Positions 56,839 to 64,000 of a stretch of 64,000 nt of DNA are shown in pieces. This DNA comes from Bacteroidales bacterium (GTDB lineage: Bacteria; Bacteroidota; Bacteroidia; Bacteroidales; UBA1402). Numbering within the stretch: position 1 is the stretch's first letter; each line of letters begins with the position of its first letter. Below the pieces are notes generated by a model that was not told where the DNA came from, made no database searches, and saw only the letters and a program-made list of their open reading frames with translations. Location of the stretch: positions 1 to 64,000 of the forward strand of contig JAQVXI010000006.1 in assembly GCA_028709215.1 (NCBI GenBank). The letters run 5' to 3'. Made by a program: the position numbers and the translations under genes.

Positions 56839-59800
56839 ATGAAAAACCGAATCGCCCTGCTTTGCCTTATAAGCAGTTTTGCCTTGTTGTCTTTTGTAGC
56901 GAAAAGCGAGAATCATAATACCCCCATATACCTGAATACGGCATACTCTTTTAAGGAACGATCGGTTGATCTGGTTTCGAGAATGACTCTTGAGGAAAAA
57001 CAAAGTCAATTGGGCAATACCATGCCGCCCATTCCCCGTTTGGGCGTGAAAAAATACGATGTGTGGGGCGAAGCACTGCATGGAGTGATGGGTCGAAACG
57101 ATAACAGCGGTATGACAGCGACCTCTTTCCCCAATAGTATTGCTGTTGGATGTTCCTGGGATCCGGATCTTATCAAACGCGAAACGGATGTCATTGCCGA
57201 TGAAGCCAGAGGTTTTAACTTCAACTACATCTTCACGCTAACCTACTGGTCGCCGGTCATTGAGCCAACCAGAGATCCGCGATGGGGGCGCACCGCCGAA
57301 ACCTTTGGTGAAGACCCTTTTCTTGTTTCTAAAATCGGTAGTGCCTTTATTCGCGGACTCATGGGCGACGACCCAACGTACCTAAAAACAGTACCCTGCG
57401 GAAAGCATTTTTTTGCAAACAATACCGAGTTTAATCGACATTCTGGTAGTGCCGACATGGATGACCGAGATACGAGGGAGTTTTATCTTTACCCGTATAA
57501 ATATCTGATCCAAAAAGACAATCTTCCTTCAATTATGACCGCTTATAGTGCGGTCAATGGCATTCCTGTGTCTGCCAGTACATTTTATGTGGATTCCATT
57601 GCTCGTAGAACGTATGGGATGGATGGATACGTAACCGGCGATTGCGGAGCGATCTCCGATCTCATCGGTGGTCATCATTTTGCGAAAAATGGCGAGGAAG
57701 CGACATCGATGGGGCTAATCTCCGGTGTTGACTGTGATTGTGGCAGCGTGTATCAAACCAATGCCATCGATGCGCTCAATCGGGGACTCATTACAGAAGC
57801 CGATATCGACAGAGCCTTAATTAATATTTTTACCATACGAATGCGATTGGGCGAATTTGACCCTCAGAACAAGGTGCCTTATGCCGGTATCAGACCAAGC
57901 ATCATCAACGATCCATCGCACCACGCGCTTGCGCTTGAAATTGCCACGAAAACACCGGTTCTTCTGAAGAATGAGGCCCTTCCCAATACCAATAGAAAGG
58001 CATTGCCTCTGAATGCTGCTACCCTGAAGAAGATCGCCATTCTTGGATCGCAGGCAGACAAAATTGAATTGGGTGATTATTCGGGAGAAGTAGAAGCTGC
58101 CTATAAAGTAACTCCATTGGATGGACTCAAAACGTATATTGCAGAAAATAACCTGGCAATCGAATTGGTCACACGATCGGGCGGCAACACCTCAAAAAGA
58201 ACGGATTTCTTCACCATGATTGGCTTTTCAACCATCACCAAAAGTGGCAACGAACAGACCTTTGATGCAACAAAATTTGATGCGTCATCCGGTGGTCTAA
58301 TTACTTCGGCAAGATTTGGCGGGGTATCCGTGATGGGTATTAAAGATGGTGACTGGACAGCCTATCATAACGTGGATATCACCGACGTAGATTCGATTCG
58401 ATTCAATATGACGGTTTCAGGACTGGGTGGAACCATCGAAGTGCGTGTGGGTTCTGTCAACGGCAACATTCTTGCTTCTCAAACAATTGCCAATACGCAA
58501 CAAGGTCGGGGTGGTTTTGGCCGATCAAGACAGGTCCCGGTCAAAATCAATACATTGGGCATCACCGGCAACCAAACCCTTGTTTTTGTTTACCGCGAAG
58601 CAGAAGTGCCTTCCATTGATCAAGAAATCATCGATTTGGCAGCCACTTCGGATGCAGCCATTTTATTTGTTGGCACCGATCAGTCCACCGGACGGGAAGA
58701 ATCTGACCGATTCTCATTAAAACTGCCCGGCAATCAGAACGAGCTCATTGAAGCCGTCGCTGCTGTGAATGCCCATACCATTCTGGTGATTCAGGGTATG
58801 GGTATGGTTGAAGTGGAGGCCTTCAAAAACAATCCGAACATTAAAGGGATCCTCTTTACCGGGTACAATGGTCAAGCACAGGGAGCAGCCATGGCAAAAA
58901 TTCTCTTTGGTGAAGTAAACCCTGGAGGCAAAACCAGTGTAACCTGGTATAAATCGCTCAGCGATCTTCCCGATTTTAACGACTATACGTTAAGGAGTGG
59001 ACGTGGCAAGAATGGAAGAACGTATATGTATTTCAACAAAGATGTATCCTACGAATTTGGTTATGGCTTGTCGTATACCACGTTTGCGTATAGCAATTTT
59101 ACGATTTGTAAAAAAAGCATCACACCCAACGATTTAATCACTCTAACGGTTGATGTTAAAAATACAGGTGATGTGGATGGCGATGAAGTGGTGCAAGTCT
59201 ATGTAAAAACGCCGGAAAGCCCGGCTTCTCTTGAACGCCCCATTAAACGATTGAAGGGTTTCAAACGCGTGACGATCCCACGTGGACAAACAAGAACCGT
59301 TTCAATCGATGTGGATTGTTCGGATCTTTGGTTCTGGGATATCGAAAACAAACGGATTACGTTCGATCAGGGTACCTATGTGTTCGAGATTGGCGCTTCA
59401 TCCAAAGACATAAAAGGACAGGTTACAGCAACGATGCGTGGGGCATACAAAACGGTTTTATCGACCGTTGTTGCGGCAGGTGATCAATCCGTCTTAAGAC
59501 CAGGGGAAACCTTGCAGACGAATGTGTCCGCTTCGATGTCCGACGATCGTTTTTATGATATAAAAAAGGCTACGGTTCGCTACAAGAGCAACAACGTTCA
59601 GGTTGCAGATGTAGATTCGGAGGGCAACGTAACGGCCAACCGCCCCGGTGTGGCAACCATCTTTGCGTATGTAACGGTTGACGGTGTTACGAAATCAAGT
59701 AGTTATCCGGTCAAAGTGATGCCTGACCTTACTCCAGGATCCATTCAAGTGGGAGGGAAGGAAATGAAGGATTTCGACAAAGACGTGAAAGCATACAGTT

Positions 59801-60663
59801 TTCTTCTCAAGAAGAATGCAGCGCTTCCTGTGATTACTGCGACTGCATTGAGCGCTGAGATTGTAGTGGATGTGGCGCAGGCAAACGGAATACCGGGTAC
59901 GACCATCGTCACCTTTGTGGATGAGATGACCTTTGAAAAGAATACGTATTATTTTAATTTTGACGTTCAGTCCGTCAGTGATGAATTTCTTGAAAATTCA
60001 GTGGGCAAACAATGGCAATGGATAAGAGAAAATAAGGCGACCTACAATTTGTCTGAAAATCCGGGTATGCTTACGATGACCAGTGAAGTCGGTGATGTGT
60101 CTGAAGCGAGCAACAATGCAAAAAACATACTGTTGCAAAGTGCAAACAACGATTGGGTGATCGAAACCGAATTGTTCTTTTCGCGTACGCCCTCTCAGCC
60201 TGAAAACGCAGGGATATTGGCTTTGCAGGACGAAAATAACTTTGTAAAACTGATGCTGAGAGCCGTTACGAAAACGACCAATCAACGAAGGAATCAAAAT
60301 GGAGCACTGCAAATACAACCGGGGACAATTGATCTCATTGTAGAAGAAAACGGCATCGCTATGTCGGCAGCCTCCTTTAATGTTCCAAAAGAAATCACCG
60401 GAACCGATCCCTTGGTACTTAAATTGGAGAAAAAGGGAAGCCGATACACTGCCTACTACGCGCTCGATGGTGGTCTCTTCAACGAATTGGGTGTCGCCGA
60501 TGTGCTACTAAAGGACATCAAGGCAGGCTTGATTGCATGCGATGGGGTGATAATAACGAGTATGAAAAACGTGTATTACTTCAACCCGGATGTGACCAAG
60601 TTAGACACACCCTTTGATGTTTCCTTCAACTATTTCCGTATTACAAACAGTGGACGAAAGTAA
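56839..60663 (+). CDS. Large multidomain GH3 glycosidase
   Basis: 1274 residues from MKNRIALLCLISSFALLSFV (signal peptide). GH3 N-terminal barrel: YDVWGEALHGVMGRNDNSGM, EPTRDPRWGRTAETFGEDPF, MTAYSAVNGIPVSASTFYVD, nucleophile Asp in GMDGYVTGDCGAI; the pattern fits Bacteroidota beta-xylosidase/glucosidase-like GH3. The GH3 C-terminal domain is split by a CBM6-like insert (about residues 460-595: DGDWTAYHNVDITDVDSIRF). A fibronectin-like GH3 tail, a Big_2-type domain (about 880-965: RPGETLQTNVSAS, EGNVTANRPGVATIFAYVTV), a linker domain and a C-terminal lectin-like sandwich (about 1055-1260) follow. No T9SS domain is seen at the end (NYFRITNSGRK). Last bases match the direct repeat at 62729. Confidence 0.88.
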   Translation: MKNRIALLCLISSFALLSFVAKSENHNTPIYLNTAYSFKERSVDLVSRMTLEEKQSQLGNTMPPIPRLGVKKYDVWGEALHGVMGRNDNSGMTATSFPNSIAVGCSWDPDLIKRETDVIADEARGFNFNYIFTLTYWSPVIEPTRDPRWGRTAETFGEDPFLVSKIGSAFIRGLMGDDPTYLKTVPCGKHFFANNTEFNRHSGSADMDDRDTREFYLYPYKYLIQKDNLPSIMTAYSAVNGIPVSASTFYVDSIARRTYGMDGYVTGDCGAISDLIGGHHFAKNGEEATSMGLISGVDCDCGSVYQTNAIDALNRGLITEADIDRALINIFTIRMRLGEFDPQNKVPYAGIRPSIINDPSHHALALEIATKTPVLLKNEALPNTNRKALPLNAATLKKIAILGSQADKIELGDYSGEVEAAYKVTPLDGLKTYIAENNLAIELVTRSGGNTSKRTDFFTMIGFSTITKSGNEQTFDATKFDASSGGLITSARFGGVSVMGIKDGDWTAYHNVDITDVDSIRFNMTVSGLGGTIEVRVGSVNGNILASQTIANTQQGRGGFGRSRQVPVKINTLGITGNQTLVFVYREAEVPSIDQEIIDLAATSDAAILFVGTDQSTGREESDRFSLKLPGNQNELIEAVAAVNAHTILVIQGMGMVEVEAFKNNPNIKGILFTGYNGQAQGAAMAKILFGEVNPGGKTSVTWYKSLSDLPDFNDYTLRSGRGKNGRTYMYFNKDVSYEFGYGLSYTTFAYSNFTICKKSITPNDLITLTVDVKNTGDVDGDEVVQVYVKTPESPASLERPIKRLKGFKRVTIPRGQTRTVSIDVDCSDLWFWDIENKRITFDQGTYVFEIGASSKDIKGQVTATMRGAYKTVLSTVVAAGDQSVLRPGETLQTNVSASMSDDRFYDIKKATVRYKSNNVQVADVDSEGNVTANRPGVATIFAYVTVDGVTKSSSYPVKVMPDLTPGSIQVGGKEMKDFDKDVKAYSFLLKKNAALPVITATALSAEIVVDVAQANGIPGTTIVTFVDEMTFEKNTYYFNFDVQSVSDEFLENSVGKQWQWIRENKATYNLSENPGMLTMTSEVGDVSEASNNAKNILLQSANNDWVIETELFFSRTPSQPENAGILALQDENNFVKLMLRAVTKTTNQRRNQNGALQIQPGTIDLIVEENGIAMSAASFNVPKEITGTDPLVLKLEKKGSRYTAYYALDGGLFNELGVADVLLKDIKAGLIACDGVIITSMKNVYYFNPDVTKLDTPFDVSFNYFRITNSGRK
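60623..60648. repeat. 26-bp direct repeat, left copy (end of GH3 gene)
   Basis: A 26-bp word starting CCTTCAACTATTTCC and ending TATTACAAAC, followed by AGTGGA. It is repeated exactly at 62729-62754, there followed by CGTGGA. It encodes FNYFRITN in the GH3 C-terminus. Confidence 0.85.
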
Positions 60664-60665
60664 AC

Positions 60666-61114
60666 CTACACATTCAACTTGTCATCATCAATATTAAATA
60701 GCTTCCTGTAATTCGGATATTTTGCTGTACTTTTAAGGAAAGAGTTAGACTTTCCATTGTAAATACAGTTTCTGATTTCCTGATTATTAAGCTTTGACCC
60801 CCCTGAATTCAACCTGTGAAAGATTGTGAATAGGTAGTCCATGTGAGTCTTCTTTTCATAATCACATCTTATATACCGTAATGGGAATAGTAAGATTTTC
60901 AACCCGTTCATAAATGGTCTTATTTTTTGACTTGATAGCAGAAACTGTTTTACCGGATATTTTAGGTTCTATATCTTCTGACTCTGATAATTGATATTCA
61001 TCATTTGTTAGGAAATTCAGTCGGTGGAACTTCTGCTTGGTCGTCTTCCCATGAAGTCAGATCTTCAACTGGTTTTATATTTTCGTCAAATGGATATATT
61101 TATTCTTGTGTCAT
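60666..61114 (-). pseudogene. Decayed DUF262 (GmrSD-type) protein
   Basis: On the minus strand the reading starts at 61114 with MTQE, a TAA stop, then IYPFDENIKPVEDLTSWEDD. It shifts frame to LTNDEYQLSESEDIEPKISG then KTVSAIKSKNKTIYERVENL, and again to MDYLFTIFHRLNSGGSKLNN followed by QEIRNCIYNGKSN. The FxRLNSGGxxLNxQEIRN motif is the hallmark of DUF262, the nuclease/NTPase domain of GmrSD-like restriction systems and related defence genes. At least one in-frame stop and two frameshifts are present, and the usual upstream part is missing. The AT-rich base use differs from the flanking genes, suggesting transfer. Confidence 0.75.
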
Positions 61115-61479
61115 TTTACACTTTATTTTATATTGATTTTTTGTCCTTTAGTATGAGGCATATTGTACGGAAATAAATTTGGTTATCGATTACGGGTTGC
61201 TTTCCTGTCGAGCCACACAAAGGTTGTTGCGGACTGAGAATTCCGCGATCAGCATGGATTCGGCAATTATTATAAATGTTATGTTGAACTAAGCCCGCCC
61301 CCGCGGGTCGCATTTTTTAAACGTTTTCCAAAAGTACCCGATTTTCCTCATATCATCGCGTTGGGTTCTTTCGGATGATATCAACGAGAATCTGGTGGCA
61401 TTAGCCAGGGAGCCGCGTTCATCTTCGCACGCAGTACGTTCAATGGGGTACGTTACTCAGAACCAAAATATCGTTCTTT
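61115..61479. other. Region without recognised genes between DUF262 remnant and ATPase
   Basis: No coding family recognised on either strand. A GC-rich stem CCCGC-CCCC-GCGGG (61294-61307) followed by TCGCATTTTTT could be a plus-strand terminator, and GCGG/CCGC around 61230-61250 may form another hairpin. Short open frames here look accidental. Confidence 0.4.
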
Positions 61480-61511
61480 TTTGGTTGTTTCAAATGCAAT
61501 AGCTATATTTG
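61480..61511 (+). promoter_or_regulatory. Promoter of the AAA_14/DUF4143 gene
   Basis: TTTG at 61480-61483, 20 bp, TATATTTG at 61504-61511. The ATG at 61538 follows after a ~20-nt leader; the ATG-like start at 61481 is inside the promoter. Confidence 0.65.
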
Positions 61512-61537
61512 TGCAAAATAGAAATTGTATTTATGAT

Positions 61538-62701
61538 ATGCAAAAAATGATTGATAGAAATATTGAAGCGTTTGTAAAAGAGAATCTAAGCATATTTCCT
61601 GCGGTTGCCATTTTAGGCCCAAGGCAATGCGGAAAGTCCACCTTGGTGAAAATGCTCTATCAAAATTCAGATGCCTATCTATATTTAGACCTTCAGAATT
61701 TGGATGACCTGAATAAGCTGAGAGAACCTATGTTATTCTTCCAAGCGAATCCGGATGTGACAATATGCTTGGACGAGATTCAGTTAGTACCGGAACTTTT
61801 TTCTGTATTGCGAAGTGAGATAGATCGTAACCGTCGTCCAGGGCGATTCATTTTGCTTGGTTCTGCTTCTCAAGACCTTATACAGAAAACGTCAGAATCG
61901 TTGGCCGGAAGAGTCGGACTTATTGAACTTACTCCGTTTACGATTGAAGAGGTTGAACAGAATGCAAATTTTGAGTTGAATACGTTATGGTTTCGCGGAG
62001 GGTATCCTGATAGTTATCTTGCATTTTCAGATCAGGGGAGCATACTTTGGAGAGAAAATTTCCTTCGAACATATGTGGAACGGGATATTCCACAACTCGG
62101 ATTTAAAATTCCGGCATTGCAACTTCGTCGCTTGCTGACTATGTGTGCACATAATCAAGGGCAACTTTTTAATTCGTCCAAATTGGGAGAATCGTTAGGT
62201 GTAACCTATCAAACGATTCGCCGATATATCGACTTAATGGAGCAAACCTTTATTGTCCGTTCATTATCACCCTATGAGAAGAATGTTAAGAAGCGTTTGG
62301 TGAAATCTCCCAAGATTTATGTACGGGATAGCGGGTTATTACATCGACTGCTGCAGGTAGATGATTTCAATTCTCTAATGGGTAACCCTGTTTTTGGGTC
62401 ATCTTGGGAAGGATTTGTAATTGAAAATATTATTTCTTCATTGAAAGATTGCAAGTTTTCTTTTTACCGTAGTGCTACAGGGGATGAGTTAGATTTGCTT
62501 ATTGAGAGTGGTTCCCGAATGATAGCAGTAGAATGCAAAGCCTCATCGGCACCACAGGTCACCAAAGGCTTTTGGAGTTCTATAGAAACCATTAAGCCGG
62601 ATAAAACATATATTGTTTCTCCCGTATCAGCCTCTTATCCATATAAAAAGGATGTGGAAGTTTGCGGGTTGAGTGACTTCTTGAAAAAGGTGGGAAGGTA
62701 A
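61538..62701 (+). CDS. AAA_14 / DUF4143 ATPase
   Basis: 387 residues from MQKMIDRNIEAFVKENLSIF. Walker A in AILGPRQCGKSTLVKMLY (residues about 24-41), Walker B and following Glu in VTICLDEIQLVPELFSVLRS, sensor-like FILLGSASQDLIQKTSESLA then GRVGLIEL. The C-terminal half is DUF4143 (YVERDIPQLGFKI, VTYQTIRRYIDLMEQTFIVR, GDELDLLIESGSRMIAVECK), with a restriction-endonuclease-like ExK. Family members are common in Bacteroidota, often multicopy and mobile; their role is unknown. It sits in the island between the 26-bp direct repeats. Confidence 0.88.
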   Translation: MQKMIDRNIEAFVKENLSIFPAVAILGPRQCGKSTLVKMLYQNSDAYLYLDLQNLDDLNKLREPMLFFQANPDVTICLDEIQLVPELFSVLRSEIDRNRRPGRFILLGSASQDLIQKTSESLAGRVGLIELTPFTIEEVEQNANFELNTLWFRGGYPDSYLAFSDQGSILWRENFLRTYVERDIPQLGFKIPALQLRRLLTMCAHNQGQLFNSSKLGESLGVTYQTIRRYIDLMEQTFIVRSLSPYEKNVKKRLVKSPKIYVRDSGLLHRLLQVDDFNSLMGNPVFGSSWEGFVIENIISSLKDCKFSFYRSATGDELDLLIESGSRMIAVECKASSAPQVTKGFWSSIETIKPDKTYIVSPVSASYPYKKDVEVCGLSDFLKKVGR

Positions 62702-62728
62702 AGAGCTACGGATAGATCCCATCCATAA

Positions 62729-62754
62729 CCTTCAACTATTTCCGTATTACAAAC
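62729..62754. repeat. 26-bp direct repeat, right copy
   Basis: Exact copy of the word at 60623-60648. Here it is not in a gene on the plus strand and lies 11 bp beyond the stop of the minus-strand T9SS gene. With the left copy it brackets 2080 bp. Confidence 0.85.
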
Positions 62755-62764
62755 CGTGGAAATG

Positions 62765-64000
62765 CTATCGCCAAATTTTTTGAAAAAGTACAGGACGCTT
62801 CTGGAAATTCGCTTGAACAAAATATAGGCCCTTGGGGATGCTTTCTAAGTTGATCGAGTTGCCCCTTGAACGCAACACGACGGTTCCGGTTAGGTTGTAA
62901 AGGCATAACAACGGCATTTCGTCACAGTTTACCTGTAAAACATGTTGATCAGCATTATAGACAATCAAATCATCCTCGGTCGGGGTTTCGGGGAGTGCAG
63001 CCGCAATGCTGTCGTTGACATAGACCTGGCAGGAAAGGGAATGCGCATACATCGCATCGTATACTGTTATTTCCGATGATCCTTTCCTTATTGCCTCCAC
63101 CCAACCCGAAGCATCAACGCTGGCGGAATAATCGTTGGACGATTGATAGTATACATCCTGAAACGTTGCGTTGATCGGGTACACCGTAGCCTTGAGTTTC
63201 ACCCGTTGTCCGACGGTTAGATGGAGGGTGTCTGTTGAAAGAATCAGTCCCTCGACATGAATGAAGTTTTCTAAAGCAACCATGCGGCTCCATGCCGTAA
63301 GATGCAGTTGATCACGATGCACGTGAATAGGCTTCTGAAAACTGGTCGGCCATAACAGAGGATTGCCGGGTGCATTGAACATGTTTTGTTTGACAGCACT
63401 ATAAGCGCTGTCAATTTGATATAGTACGTGTCCATATGCGGCAGAATTATACCGACTATCTCGTCCAAATACCAATGATTTGCCATTGACTTCCACCATG
63501 TTGTTAAAATAGGAAGCCTTATTGGGTGTGATCTGAATTATACGGGCCGTATCTCCATCGTACACGAGAAGCTCCGAGGATCCGGTCACATCCGTAGGAT
63601 TGCCAATCATCCACAACTGATCATGGATGACTGCGATGTCCGTAATGGTTGATAATGGCAATTGTGCCACTGTCTGACAGCCATTCAGCGAAGAATTGGA
63701 TGCAAACAAATACATCTTCCCGCCTGTCTCGTTGCTTTTGCCCGCGGCAAAATAAAATTGATTCTTCCAGACGACCTCATCCGTTTTGTTGATAAGATAA
63801 TAATCGTTACTCATGTCATTCAATGAAAAATGAGTTACAGGTACATCGGAGCCGTCTGTCGAATAATAATTGCTGTGATATGTCTGGTCAAAGGCCTCAA
63901 ACCATAACCGCCCGCTATAAACAAAAAACTTCTGAGGATTTGAACTCTTCGGGTAGCCGGATGCGTTGGTCCCCGGATTCAGGTCGACGTAAATTCCGGG
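62765..64000 (-). CDS. T9SS cargo protein with Big_2-like domain, C-terminal part
   Basis: 411 codons, open to the right edge, so the N-terminus is outside. The first readable part (VDLNPGTNASGYPKSSNPQK, FFVYSGRLWFEAFD) resembles ELK-type repeats of secreted Bacteroidota proteins (GTxxG...NPG...P). Residues about 170-310 carry further propeller-like segments, then a bacterial Ig-like Big_2 domain (LHLTVGQRVKLKATVYPINA, VDASGWVEAIRKGSSEITVY) and a T9SS type A sorting domain (LPLLCLYNLTG-like segment, ESIPKGLYFVQANFQKRPVL, FQKIWR). Secreted or surface-attached; role unknown. Confidence 0.78.
   Translation of the reverse strand, partial: PGIYVDLNPGTNASGYPKSSNPQKFFVYSGRLWFEAFDQTYHSNYYSTDGSDVPVTHFSLNDMSNDYYLINKTDEVVWKNQFYFAAGKSNETGGKMYLFASNSSLNGCQTVAQLPLSTITDIAVIHDQLWMIGNPTDVTGSSELLVYDGDTARIIQITPNKASYFNNMVEVNGKSLVFGRDSRYNSAAYGHVLYQIDSAYSAVKQNMFNAPGNPLLWPTSFQKPIHVHRDQLHLTAWSRMVALENFIHVEGLILSTDTLHLTVGQRVKLKATVYPINATFQDVYYQSSNDYSASVDASGWVEAIRKGSSEITVYDAMYAHSLSCQVYVNDSIAAALPETPTEDDLIVYNADQHVLQVNCDEMPLLCLYNLTGTVVLRSRGNSINLESIPKGLYFVQANFQKRPVLFQKIWR

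Noticed and set aside
61128..61313. 61-codon minus-strand frame
   Set aside because: It crosses a GC hairpin and has no recognisable sequence or promoter; treated as accidental.

Overview
The window looks like chromosomal DNA of a member of the order Bacteroidales (Bacteroidota). Support comes from near-universal TAnnTTTG -7 boxes, several with TTTG or TTG 17-21 bp upstream, and a general lack of Shine-Dalgarno sites. It also comes from type IX secretion (T9SS) C-terminal domains, the gene order rseC-rnfBCDGEA, and Bacteroidota families such as DUF3078, DUF6913 and the putative porin. The Rnf complex and the acyl-CoA dehydratase activator-like genes suggest an anaerobe. GH43, PL11 and GH3 enzymes suggest use of plant polysaccharides. 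I cannot name a genus.

Layout. 1-3793: start of a secreted GH43 enzyme, diverging from a radical SAM protein and rluF. 3826-4046: a probable structured RNA (Bacteroidales-1/6S type) downstream of rplT. 4135-10641, minus: translation operon thrS-infC-rpmI-rplT behind mfd. 10733-13698, plus: a glycosyltransferase, pyrC and a TraB/GumN protein, meeting yidC and pyrG at a shared terminator. 17393-25613: a DUF3078 protein, then rseC-rnfBCDGEA-galE. 25614-28407, minus: solute-binding protein and putative porin. 28473-35188: ligA, a DUF6913 gene, dapA, pheT, yebC. 35174-39821: folC, an EamA transporter, two SPOR lipoproteins, a DUF4375 protein and an MBL hydrolase.

39822-40990 is the most unusual stretch. 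A tRNA-Cys gene lies between two related composite repeats. Each is a string of small hairpins joined by ATGTGT linkers, followed at once by a ~137-bp sequence that folds as a cloverleaf closed by a 17-bp stem. The two cloverleaves differ by paired, compensatory substitutions, so pairing itself seems to be conserved.

41072-45963 holds a TetR regulator with a palindromic operator and three consecutive ORFs that together match the domain plan of one long acyl-CoA dehydratase activase-related protein. 46011-48476 is a PL11 rhamnogalacturonan lyase. Next come a decayed hipBA pair, amt, a Panacea-antitoxin/RelE-like toxin pair and a small membrane protein. 52370-56717 pairs a membrane-anchored AraC regulator with a divergent operon for a secreted repeat protein and a double solute-binding lipoprotein. 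56839-60663 is a large multidomain GH3 enzyme. 60649-62728 is an island with a decayed DUF262 gene and an AAA_14/DUF4143 ATPase, bounded by 26-bp direct repeats. The right edge holds the C-terminal part of a T9SS cargo protein.
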